From NCBI GenBank assembly GCA_946902985.2, contig OX336388.2:1696165978-1696229977 (forward strand): a stretch of 64,000 nt of DNA. Direction: 5' to 3'. Below are positions 26,603-39,860 of the stretch, in pieces. Position numbers and translations under genes: made by a program. This stretch comes from Meconema thalassinum (taxonomy: Eukaryota > Arthropoda > Insecta > Orthoptera > Tettigoniidae). Position 1 is the stretch's first letter. The number at the start of each line of letters is the position of its first letter. The notes under the pieces are model-generated. The model was not told the origin of the DNA. It saw only the letters and a program-made list of their open reading frames with translations, and did no database searches.

Positions 26603-29600
26603 ACAAGTAACTGTAATTTCGATACAAATTTTGGCAGGTAACTGTAACTTCGATACTTATTATGACTGGTAACAGTAACTTCTATACTAATTATGACAAG
26701 CAACTGTAACTTCGATACTACTTATGACAGGTAACTGTAACTTCGTTACTAATTATAACAAGTAACTGTAATTTGGATACAAATTATGGCAGGTAACTGT
26801 AACTTCGATACTAATTATGACAGGTAACAGCAACTTCGATACTAATTATGACAAGTAACTATAACTTCGATCCAAATTATGGCAGGTAACTGTAACTTCG
26901 GTACTAATTATGAGAAGAATCTTTAACTTCGTTACTAATTATGACAAGTAACTGTAATTTTGATAAAAAATTATTGTAGGTAACTGTAACTTCAATACTA
27001 ATTATGACAGGTAACAGTAACTTCGATATTAATTATGACTGGTAACAGTAACTACGATAGTAATTATGACATGTAACTGTAACTTTGATACTAATTATGA
27101 CAGGTAACTGTAACTTCGTAACTAATTATGACAAGTAACTGTAATTTCGATACAAATTATGGCAGGTAACAGTAACTTCGGTACTAATTATGACATGCAA
27201 CTGTAACGTCGATACTAATTATGACAAAGAACTGTAATTTCGATATAAATTATGGCAGGTAACTGTAACTTCGATACTAATTATGACGGGTAACAATAAC
27301 TTCGATACTAATTATGACTAGTAACTATAACTTCGAAACAAATTATGACAGGTAACCGTAACTTCGATACTAATTATGACAAGAAACTCTAACTTCGTTA
27401 CTAATTATGACAAGTAACTGTAATTTTGATAAAAATGTATGGTTGGTAACTCTAACTTCAATACTTATTATGACAGGTAACAGTAACTTCGATACTAATT
27501 ATGACAGGTAACTGTAACTTCGTTACTAATTATGACAAGTAACTTTAATTTCGATACTAATTATGGCAGGTAACTGTAACTTCGTTACTAATTATGACAA
27601 GTCCCTGTAATATCGATACAAATTATGGTAGGTAACGGTAACTTCGATACTAATTATTACAAGTAACTGTAACTTCGATACTAATTATGACAGGTAACTG
27701 TAACTTCGTTACTAATTATGACAAGTAACTGTAATTTCGATACAAAATTTGGCAGGTAATTGTAACTTCGATTCTAAATATGACAGGTAACAGTAACTTC
27801 GATACTAATTATGACAAGTAACTGTAACTTCGATACTAATTATGACAGGTAATTGTAACTTCGTTACTAATTATGACAAGTAACAGTAATTTCGATACAA
27901 ATTATGGCAGGTATCTGTAACTTCGATACTAATTATGACAGGTGACAGTAACCTCGATACTAATTATGACAAGTAACATTAACTTCGATACTATTTATGA
28001 CAGGTTACTGTAACTTCGTTACTAATTATGACAAGTAACTTTAATTTCGAAACAAATTATGGCAGGTAACTGTAACTTCCATACTAATTATGACAGGTAA
28101 CAGTAACTTCGATACTAATTATGACAGGAAACTGTAACTTCGTTACTAATTATGACAAGTAACTGTAATTTGGATACAAATTATGGCAGGTAACTGTAAC
28201 TTCGATACTAATTATGACAGGTAACAGCAACTTCGATACTAATTATGACAAGTAACTATAACTTCGATCCAAATTATGGCAGGTAACTGTAACTTCGGTA
28301 CTAATTATGAGAAGAATCTTTAACTTCGTTACTAATTATGACAAGTAACTGTAATTTTGATAAAAAATTATTGTAGGTAACTGTAACTTCAATACTAATT
28401 ATGACAGGTAACAGTAACTTCGATATTAATTATGACTGGTAACAGTAACTACGATAGTAATTATGACATGTAACTGTAACTTTGATACTAATTATGACAG
28501 GTAACTGTAACTTCGTAACTAATTATGACAAGTAACTGTAATTTCGATACAAATTATGGCAGGTAACAGTAACTTCGGTACTAATTATGACATGCAACTG
28601 TAACGTCGATACTAATTATGACAGGTAACTGTTACTTCGATACTAATTATGACAGGTAACTGTAACTTCGTTACTAATTATGACAAGTAACTGTAATTTC
28701 GATACAAATTATGGCATGTAACTGTAACTTCGATACTAATTATGACAGGTAACAGTAACTTCGATACTAATTATGGCAGGTAACAGTAACTTCGATATTA
28801 ATTATGACTGGTAACAGTAACTACGATAGTAATTATGACATGTAACTGTAACTTTGATACTAATTATGACAAGTAACTGTAATTTCGATACAAATTTTGG
28901 CAGGTAACTGTAACTTCGATACTTATTATGACTGGTAACAGTAACTTCTATACTAATTATGACAAGCAACTGTAACTTCGATACTAATTATGACAGGTAA
29001 CTGTAACTTCGTTACTAATTATAACAAGTAACTGTAATTTGGATACAAATTATGGCAGGTAACTGTAACTTCGATACTAATTATGACAGGTAACAGCAAC
29101 TTCGATACTAATTATGACAAGTAACTATAACTTCGATCCAAATTATGGCAGGTAACTGTAACTTCGGTACTAATTATGAGAAGAATCTTTAACTTCGTTA
29201 CTAATTATGACAAGTAACTGTAATTTTGATAAAAAATTATTGTAGGTAACTGTAACTTCAATACTAATTATGACAGGTAACAGTAACTTCGATATTAATT
29301 ATGACTGGTAACAGTAACTACGATAGTAATTATGACATGTAACTGTAACTTTGATACTAATTATGACAGGTAACTGTAACTTCGTAACTAATTATGACAA
29401 GTAACTGTAATTTCGATACAAATTATGGCAGGTAACAGTAACTTCGGTACTAATTATGACATGCAACTGTAACGTCGATACTAATTATGACAAAGAACTG
29501 TAATTTCGATATAAATTATGGCAGGTAACTGTAACTTCGATACTAATTATGACGGGTAACAATAACTTCGATACTAATTATGACTAGTAACTATAACTTC

Positions 29601-30430
29601 GAAACAAATTATGACAGGTAACCGTAACTTCTATACTAATTATGACAAGAAACTCTAACTTCGTTACTAATTATGACAAGTAACTGTAATTTTGATAAAA
29701 ATGTATGGTTGGTAACTCTAACTTCAATACTTATTATGACAGGTAACAGTAACTTCGATACTAATTATGACAGGTAACTGTAACTTCGTTACTAATTATG
29801 ACAAGTAACTTTAATTTCGATACTAATTATGGCAGGTAACTGTAACTTCGTTACTAATTATGACAAGTCCCTGTAATATCGATACAAATTATGGTAGGTA
29901 ACGGTAACTTCGATACTAATTATTACAAGTAACTGTAACTTCGATACTAATTATGACAGGTAACTGTAACTTCGTTACTAATTATGACAAGTAACTGTAA
30001 TTTCGATACAAAATTTGGCAGGTAATTGTAACTTCGATTCTAAATATGACAGGTAACAGTAACTTCGATACTAATTATGACAAGTAACTGTAACTTCGAT
30101 ACTAATTATGACAGGTAATTGTAACTTCGTTACTAATTATGACAAGTAACAGTAATTTCGATACAAATTATGGCAGGTATCTGTAACTTCGATACTAATT
30201 ATGACAGGTGACAGTAACCTCGATACTAATTATGACAAGTAACATTAACTTCGATACTATTTATGACAGGTTACTGTAACTTCGTTACTAATTATGACAA
30301 GTAACTTTAATTTCGAAACAAATTATGGCAGGTAACTGTAACTTCCATACTAATTATGACAGGTAACAGTAACTTCGATACTAATTATGACAGGAAACTG
30401 TAACTTCGTTACTAATTATGACAAGTAACT
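26603..30430 (+). repeat. Direct repeat pair spaced 2,266 bases (about 1.56 kb units)
   Basis: ACAAGTAACTG at 26,603 matches 28,869, ATGACTGG near 26,661 matches 28,927, GTCCCTGTAATATCG at 27,601 matches 29,867, and CGTTACTAATT at 28,141 matches 30,407. All are exactly 2,266 apart, so no net indel has occurred since the copying. The space between the two units (about 28,172-28,868) is a third, partial copy of 26,775-27,210 at distance 1,397, followed by a short insertion of other monomers. Confidence 0.87.
28172..28868 (+). repeat. Partial third copy and short rearranged stretch
   Basis: GGATACAAATTATGG at 28,172 matches 26,775 (1,397 apart) and 29,041 (869 apart). ATGCAACTGTAACG at 28,592 matches 27,195, again 1,397 apart. 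After about 28,620 the match breaks into GACAGGTAACTGTTAC and a run resembling 33.0 kb. Then a single GATAG-type monomer at 28,825 lies 372 bases (12 monomers) from the one at 28,453. Several break points thus fall within 700 bases. Confidence 0.72.
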
Positions 30431-30449
30431 GTAATTTCGATACAAATTA

Positions 30450-33400
30450 TGGCAGGTAACTGTAACTTCGATACTAATTATGACAGGTAACAGTAACTTC
30501 GATACTAATTATGAAAAGTAACTATAACTTCGATAAAAATTACGACTGGTTACTGTAACTTCGATTCTAATTATGACAAGAAACTCTAACTTCGTTACTA
30601 ATTATGACAAGTAACTGTAATTTTGATAAAAAATTATGGTAGGTAACTGTAACTACAATACTAATTATGACAAGTAACTGTAACTTCGTTACTTATTATG
30701 AAAAGTAACTCTAATTTTGATAAAAAATTATGGCAGGTAACTGTAACTTCGATACTAATTATGACAAGAAACTCGAACTTCGTTACTTATTATGACAAGT
30801 CCCTGTAATTTCGATACAAATTATGGCTGGTAACTGTAACTTCCATACTAATTATGATAGGTAACAGTAACTTCGATACTAATTAGGACAGGAAACTGTA
30901 ACTTAGTTACTAATTATGACAAGTAACTGTAATTTCGATACAAATTATGACAGGTAACTGTTACTTCGTTACTAATTATGACAAGTAACAGTACCCTCGA
31001 TACTAAATATGACAGGTAACTGTAACTTCGATATTAATTATGACAAGGAACAGTGATTTTGATACAAATTATGGCAGGTAACTGTAACTTTGATACTTAT
31101 TATGACAAGTAACTGTAACTTCGATACTAATTATGACAGGTGACAGTAACTTCGATATTAATTTTGACAAGTAACAGTAACTTCGATACTAATTATGACA
31201 AGTAACTGTAACTTCGATACATATTATGACAGGTAACTGTAACTTAATTACTAATTATGACAAGAAACTGTAACTTCGATACTAATTATGACAGGTAACT
31301 GTAACTTCGTTACTAATTATGACAGGTAACTATAACTTCGATACTAATTATGACAAGTAACTATAACTTCGATACAAATTATGACAGGTAACTGTAACTT
31401 CGATACTAATCATGACAAGAAACTCGAACTTCGTTACTTATTATGAAAAGTCCCTGTAATTTCGGTACAAATTATGGCTGGTAACTGTAACTTCTATACT
31501 AATTATGACAGGTAACAGTAACTTCGATACTAATTATGACAGGAAACTGTAACTTCGTTACTAATTATGACAAGTAACTGTAATTTCGATACAAATTATG
31601 ACAGGTAACTGTAACTTTGTTACTAATTATGACAAGTAACAGTACCCTCGATGCTAATTATGACAGGTAACTGTAACTTCGATATGAATTATGACAAGGA
31701 ACAGTAATTTTGATACAAATTAAGGCAGGTAACTGTAACTTTGATACTAATTATGACAGGTAACTGTAACTTCGATACTAATTATGACAAGGAACTGTAA
31801 TTTCGATACAAAATATGGCAGGTAACTGTAACTTTGATACAAATTATGACAGGTAACAGTATCTTCGATACTAATTATGACAAGTAACTGTAACTTCGTT
31901 ACTTATTATGAAAAGTAACTCTAATTTTGATAAAAAATTATGGCAGGTAACTGTAACTTCGATACTACTTAATACAGGTAACAGTAACATCGATACTAAT
32001 TATGACAGGTTACTGTAACATCGTTACTAATTATGTCAAGTAACTGTAACTTCGATACTAATTATGACAAGTAACTGTAACTTCGATACTAATTATGACA
32101 GGTAACAGTAACTTCGATATTAATTATGACAAGTAACAGTAACTTCGATTCTAATTATGACAAGTAACTGTAATTTCGATACTAATTTTGGCAGGTAACT
32201 CTAACTTCGATACTAATTATGACAGGTAACAGTAACTTCGATACTAATTATGACAAGTAACTGTAACATCGATACTAATTATGACAGGTAACTGTAACTT
32301 CGTTACTAATTATGACAAGTCCCTGTAATTTCGATACAAATTATGGCAGGTAACAGTAACTTCGATACTAATTATGACAAGTAACTGTAACATCCATACT
32401 AATTATGACAGGTAACTGTAACTTCGTCACTAATTATGACAAGTAACTGTAATTTCGATACAAATTTTGGCAGGTAACTGTAACTTCGATACTAATTATG
32501 ACAGGTAACTGTAATTTCGATACAAATTATTGCAGGTAAAAGTACCTTCGATACTAATTATGACAGGTAACTGTAACTTCGATACTAATTATGACAAGGA
32601 ACTGTAATTTCGATACAAAATATGGCAGGTAACTGTAACTTTGATACTAATTATGACAAGTAACTCTAATTTTGATAAAAAATTAGGGCAGGTAACTGTA
32701 ACTGCGATACTAACTAATACAGGTAACAGTAACTTCGATACTAATTATGACAGGTTACTGTAACATCGATACTAATTATGTCAAGTAACTGTAACTTCGA
32801 TACTAATTATGACAAGTAACTGTAACTTCGATACTTATTATGACAGGTAACTGTAACTTCATTACTAATTATGACAAGAAACTGTAACTTCGATACTAAT
32901 TATGACAGGTAACTGTTACTTCGATACTAATTATGACAGGTAACTGTAACTTCGTTACTAATTATGACAAGTAACTGTAATTTCGATACAAATTATGGCA
33001 TGTAACTGTAACTTCGATACTAATTATGACAGGTAACAGTAACTTCGATACTAATTATGGCAGGTAACTGTAACTTCGATACTAATTATGACAGGTAACA
33101 GTAACTTCGATACTAATTATGACAAGTAACTGTAACTTCGACACTAATTATGACAGGTAACTGTAACTACGTTACTAATTATGACAAGAAACTGTAATTT
33201 CGTTACAAATTATGGTAGGTAATTGTAATTTCGATACTAATTATGACAGGTAACAGTAACTTCGATACTAATTATGACAATTAACAGTAACTTCGATACT
33301 AATTATGACAAGTAACTGTAACTTCGATAATAATTATGACAGGTAACTGTAACTTCGTTACTATTTATGACAAGTAACTGTAATTTCGATACAAATTTTG

Positions 33401-33660
33401 GCAGGTAACAGTAACTTCGATACTTATTATGACAGGTAACAGTAACTTCGATACTAATTATGACAAGAAACTGTAATTTCGATACTAATTACTACAGGTA
33501 ACAGTAACTTCGATACTAATTACGACAGGTTACTGTAACATCGTTACTAATTATGTCAAGTAATTGTAACTTCGATACTAATTATGACAAGTAATTGTAA
33601 ATTCGATACTTATTATGACAGGCAACTGTAATTTCTATACAAATTATGGCAGGTAACTGT
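30450..33660 (+). repeat. Satellite segment related to 3.95-5.16 kb and to 18.1-19.7 kb
   Basis: Up to about 31.82 kb this is the partner of 3.95-5.16 kb. From about 32.4 kb it carries the TTCGTCACTAATT, AATTATTGCAGG, ATATGGC and GACAATTAACAG variants in the same order as the window start and 18.58 kb. It differs from them by lacking several monomers near 32.66 kb, where a 32-base class monomer directly follows the ATATGGC segment. I see only 31-mers here. Confidence 0.65.
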
Positions 33661-36600
33661 AACTTCGATACTAATTATGACAGGAAACTGTAACTTCGTT
33701 ACTAATTATGAAAAGTAACTGTAAGTTCGATAAAAATTATGACAGGTAAATGTAACTTGGTTACTAATTATGATATGTAACTGTAATTTCGATACAAATT
33801 ATGGCAGGTAACAGTACCTTCGATACTAATTATGACAGGTAACTGTAACTTCGATACTAATTATGACAAGGTACTGTAATTTCGATACAAATTATGGCAG
33901 GTAACTGTAACTTTGATACTAATTATGGCAGGTTACAATAACTTCGATACTAATTATGACAAGTAACTGTAACTTCGTTACTAATTATGACAAGTAACTC
34001 TAATTTTGATAAAAAATTATGGCAGGTAACTGTAACTTCGATACTAATTAATACAGGTAACAGTATTTTCGATACTAATTATGACAGGTAACAGTAACTT
34101 CGATACTAATTATGACAAGCAACTATAACTTCGATACTAATTATGACAGGAAACTGTAACTTCGTTACTAATTATGACAAGTAACTTTAATTTCGATACT
34201 AATTATGGCAGGTAACTGTAACTTCGTTACTAAATATGACAAGTCCCTGTAATTTCGATACAAATTATGGCAGGTAACTGTAACTTCGATACTAATTATG
34301 ACAAGTAACTGTAACTTCGATACTAATTATGACAGGTAAGTTTAACTTCGTGATTAATTATGACAAGTAACTGTAATTTCGATACAAATTTTGGCAGGTA
34401 ACTGTAACTTCGATACTTATTATGACAGGTAACAGTAACTTCGATACTAATTATGACAAGCAACTGTAACTTCGATACTAATTATGACAGGTAACTGTAA
34501 CTTCGTTACTAATTATGACAAGTAACTGTAATTTCGATACAAATTATGGCAGGTAACTGTAACTTCGATACTAATTATGACAAGTAACTGTAACTTCGAT
34601 ACTAATTATGACAGGTAAGTTTAACTTCGTTATTAATTATGACAAGTAACTGTAATTTCGATACAAATTTTGGCAGGTAACTGTAACTTCGATACTTATT
34701 ATGACAGGTAACAGTAACTTCGATACTAATTATGACAAGCAACTGTAATTTCGATACTAATTATGACAGGTAACAGTAACTACGATACTAATTATGACAT
34801 GTAACTGTAACTTTGATACTAATTATGACAGGTAACTGTAACTTCGTAACTAAATATGACAAGTAACTGTAATTTCGATACAAATTATGGCAGGTAACAG
34901 TAACTTCGGTACTAATTATGACATGCAACTGTAACGTCGATACTAATTATGACAAGGAACTGTAATTTCGATACAAATTATTGCAGGTAACTGTAACTTC
35001 GATACTAATTATGACAGATAACAATAACTTCGATACTAATTATGACAAGTAACTTTAATTTCGAAACAAATTATGGCAGGTAACTGTAACTTCCATACTA
35101 ATTATGACAGGTAACAGTAACTTCGATACTAATTATGACAGGTAACTGTAACTTCGTTACTAATTATGACAAGTAACTGTAACTTCGATACTTATTATGA
35201 CAGGTAACAGTAACTTCGATACTAATTATGACAAGTAACTATAACTTCGATAAAAATTACGACTGGTTACTGTAACTTCGATTCTAATTATGACAAGAAA
35301 CTCTAACTTCGTTGCTAATTATGACAAGTAACTGTAATTCCGATACAAATTATGACAGGTAACTGTAACTTCGTTACTAATTATGACAAGTAACAGTACC
35401 TTCGATACTAATTATGACAGGTAACAGTAACTTCGATACTAATTATGACAAGGAACTGTAATTTCGATACAAAATATGGCAGGCAACTGTAACTTCGTTA
35501 ATAATTATGACAAGTAACTGTAATTTCGATACAAATTTTGGCAGGTAACTGTAACTTCGATACTCATTATGACAGGTAACTGTAACTTCGTTACTAATTA
35601 TGACAAGTAACTGAAACTTCGATACTAATTATGACAGGTAACTGTAACTTCGTTACTAATTATGACAAGTAACTGTAACTTCGATACTTATTATGACAGG
35701 TAACAGTAACTTCGATACTAATTATGACAAGTAACTATAACTTCGATAAAAATTACGACTGGTTACTGTAACTTCGATTCTAATTATGACAAGAAACTCT
35801 AACTTCGTTACTAATTATGACAAGTAACTGTAATTTTGATAAAAAATTATGGTAGGTAACTGTCTCTACAATACTAATTATGACAGGTAACAGTAACTTC
35901 GATACTAATTATGACAGTAAACTGTATTTTCGTTACTAAGTATGACAAGTAACTTTAATTTCGATACTAATTATGGCAGGTAACTGTAATTCGTTACTAA
36001 TTATTACATGTCCCTGTAATTTCGATACAAATTATGGCAGGTAACTGTAACTTCGATACTCATTATGACAGGTAACAGTAACTTCGATACTAATTATGAC
36101 AAGTAACTGTAACTTCGATACTAATTATGGCAGGTAACTGTAACTTCGATACTAATTATGACAGGAAACTGTAACTTCGTTACTAATTATGAAAAGTAAC
36201 TGTAAGTTCGACAAAAATTATGACAGGTAAATGTAACTTGGTTACTAATTATGATATGTAACTGTAATTTCGATACAAATTATGGCAGGTAACAGTACCT
36301 TCGATACTAATTATGACAGGTAACTGTAACTTCGATACTAATTATGACAAGGTACTGTAATTTCGATACAAATTATGGCAGGTCACTGTAACTTTGATAC
36401 TAATTATGGCAGGTTACAATAACTTCGATACTAATTATGACAAGTAACTGTAACTTCGTTACTAATTATGACAAGTAACTCTAATTTTGATAAAAAATTA
36501 TGGCAGGTAACTGTAACTTCGATACTAATTAATACAGGTAACAGTATTTTCGATACTAATTATGACAGGTAACAGTAACTTTGATACTAATTATGACAAG

Positions 36601-39100
36601 CAACTATAACTTCGATACTAATTATGACAGGAAACTGTAACTTCGTTACTAATTATGACAAGTAACTTTAATTTCGATACTAATTATGGCAGGTAACTGT
36701 AACTTCGTTACTAAATATGACAAGTCCCTGTAATTTCGATACAAATTATGGCAGGTAACTGTAACTTCGATACTAATTACGACAAGTAACTGTAACTTCG
36801 ATACTAATTATGACAGGTAAGTTTAACTTCGTGATTAATTATGACAAGTAACTGTAATTTCGATACAAATTTTGGCAGGTAACTGTAACTTCGATACTTA
36901 TTATGACAGGTAACAGTAACTTCGATACTAATTATGACAAGCAACTGTAACTTCGATACTAATTATGACAGGTAACTGTAACTTCGTTACTAAATATGAC
37001 AAGTAACTGTAATTTCGATACAAATTATGGCAGGTAACTGTAACTTCGATACTAATTATGACAAGTAACTGTAACTTCGATACTAATTATGACAGGTAAG
37101 TTTAACTTCGTTATTAATTATGACAAGTAACTGTAATTTCGATACAAATTTTGGCAGGTAACTGTAACTTCGATACTTATTATGACAGGTAACAGTAACT
37201 TCGATACTAATTATGACAAGCAACTGTAATTTCGATACTAATTATGACAGGTAACAGTAACTACGATACTAATTATGACATGTAACTGTAACTTTGATAC
37301 TAATTATGACAGGTAACTGTAACTTCGTAACTAAATATGACAAGTAACTGTAATTTCGATACAAATTATGGCAGGTAACAGTAACTTCGGTACTAATTAT
37401 GACATGCAACTGTAACGTTGATACTAATTATGACAAGGAACTGTAATTTCGATACAAATTATTGCAGGTAACTGTAACTTCGATACTAATTATGACAGAT
37501 AACAATAACTTCGATACTAATTATGACAAGTAACTTTAATTTCGATACTAATTATGGCAGGTAACTGTAACTTCGTTACTAATTATGACAAGTCCCTGTA
37601 ATATCGATACAAATTATGGCAGGTAACGGTAACTTCGATACTAATAATTACAAGTAACTGTAACTTCGATACTAATTATGACAGGTAACTGTAACTTCGT
37701 TACTAATTATGACAAGTAACTGTAATTTCGATACAAATTTTGGCAGGTAACTGTAACTTCGATTCTAAATATGACAGGTAACAGTAACTTCGATACTAAT
37801 TATGACAAGTAACTGTAACTTCGATACTAATTATGACAGGTAACTGTAACTTCGTTACTAATTATGACAAGTAACAGTAATTTCGATACAAATTATGGCA
37901 GGTATTTGTAACTTCGATACTAATTATGACAGGTGACAGTAACCTCGATACTAATTATGACAAGTAACATTAACTTCGATACTATTTATGACAGGTTACT
38001 GTAACTTCGTTACTAATTATGACAAGTAACTTTAATTTCGAAACAAATTATGGCAGGTAACTGTAACTTCCATACTAATTATGACAGGTAACAGTAACTT
38101 CGATACTAATTATGACAGGTAACTGTAACTTCGTTACTAATTATGACAAGTAACTGTAACTTCGATACTTATTATGATAGGTAACAGTAACTTCGATACT
38201 AATTATGACAAGTAACTATAACTTCGATAAAAATTACGACTGGTTACTGTAACTTCGATTCTAATTATGACAAGAAACTCTAACTTCGTTGCTAATTATG
38301 ACAAATAACTGTAATTCCGATACAAATTATGACAGGTAACTGTAACTTTGTTACTAATTATGACAAGTAACAGTACCTTCGATACTAATTATGACAGGTA
38401 ACAGTAACTTCGATACTAATTATGACAAGGAACTGTAATTTCGATACAAAATATGGCAGGCAACTGTAACTTCGTTAATAATTATGACAAGTAACTGTAA
38501 TTTCGATACAAATTTTGGCAGGTAACTGTAACTTCGATACTCATTATGACAGGTAACTGTAACTTCGTTACTCATTATGGCAAGTAACTGAAACTTCGAT
38601 ACTAATTATGACAGGTAACTGTAACTTCGTTACTAATTATGACAAGTAACTGTAACTTCGATACTTATTATGACAGGTAACAGTAACTTCGATACTAATT
38701 ATGACAAGTAACTATAACTTCGATAAAAATTACGACTGGTTACTGTAACTTCGATTCTAATTATGACAAGAAACTCTAACTTCGTTACTAATTATGACAA
38801 GTAACTGTAATTTTGATAAAAAATTATGGTAGGTAACTGTCTCTACAATACTAATTATGACAGGTAACAGTAACTTCGATACTAATTATGACAGTAAACT
38901 GTATTTTCGTTACTAAGTATGACAAGTAACTTTAATTTCGATACTAATTATGGCAGGTAACTGTAATTCGTTACTAATTATTACATGTCCCTGTAATTTC
39001 GATACAAATTATGGCAGGTAACTGTAACTTCGATACTCATTATGACAGGTAACAGTAACTTCGATACTAATTATGACAAGTAACTGTAACATCGATACTA
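33660..39100 (+). repeat. Tandem pair of about 2.48 and 2.98 kb, junction near 36,128
   Basis: CAGGAAACTG at 33,681 matches 36,162 and TGATATGTAACTG at 33,771 matches 36,252, both 2,481 apart. At the other end TGTCTCTACAATAC at 35,861 matches 38,839, 2,978 apart. The second unit is therefore longer by 497 bases, or 16 monomers plus one base. The extra lies between about 37.5 and 38.1 kb, where the GTCCCTGTAATATCG, ACGGTAAC and TTACAAG monomers absent from the first unit are found. The source type of both units is 5.2-7.7 kb. The first unit's end (GATACTAATTATGG) abuts the second unit's start near 36,128. Confidence 0.83.
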
Positions 39101-39550
39101 ATTATGACAGGTAACTGTAACTTCGTCACTAGTTATGACAAGTAACTGTAATTTCGATACAAATTATGGCAGGTAACTCTAACTTCGTTACTAATTATGT
39201 CAGGTAACAGTAACTTCGATACTAATTGTGACAAGTAACTATAACTTCGATACAAATTATGACAGGTAACTGTAACTTCGATACTAATTATGACAAGAAA
39301 CTCGAACTTCGTTTCTTATTATGACACGTCCCTGTAATTTCGATACAAATGATGGCTGGTAACTGTAACTTCCATACTAATTATGACAGGTAACAGTAAC
39401 TTCGATACTAATTAGGACAGGAAACTGTAACTTCGTTACTAATTTCGACAAGTAACTGTAATTTCGATACAAATTATGACAGGTAACTGTAACTTCGTTA
39501 CTAATTACGACAAGTAACAGTAACTTCGATACTATTTATGGCAGGTAACT

Positions 39551-39860
39551 GTAATTTCGATACTAATCATGACATGTAACAGTAACTTCGATACTAATCA
39601 TGACAAGTAACTGTAACTTCGATACTAATTATGACAGGTAACTGTAACTTCCTTACTAATTATGACAAGTAACAGTAATTTCCTTACAAATTATGGCAGG
39701 TAATTGTAATTTCGATACTAATTATGACAGGTAACAGTAATTTCGATACTAATCATGACAAGTAACTGTAACTTCGATACTAATTATGACAGGTAACTGT
39801 AACTTCCTTACTAATTATGACAAGTAACAGTAATTTCCTTACAAATTATGGCAGGTAATT
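39551..39860 (+). repeat. Second locus of the 155-base tandem pair
   Basis: The units 39551-39705 and 39706-39860 match 8151-8460 at a distance of 31,400. The marker ACTAATCATG is at 39,593 and 39,748, again 155 apart. Because the pair is present at both loci, the five-monomer duplication happened before the large segment was copied over 31.4 kb. Confidence 0.85.
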
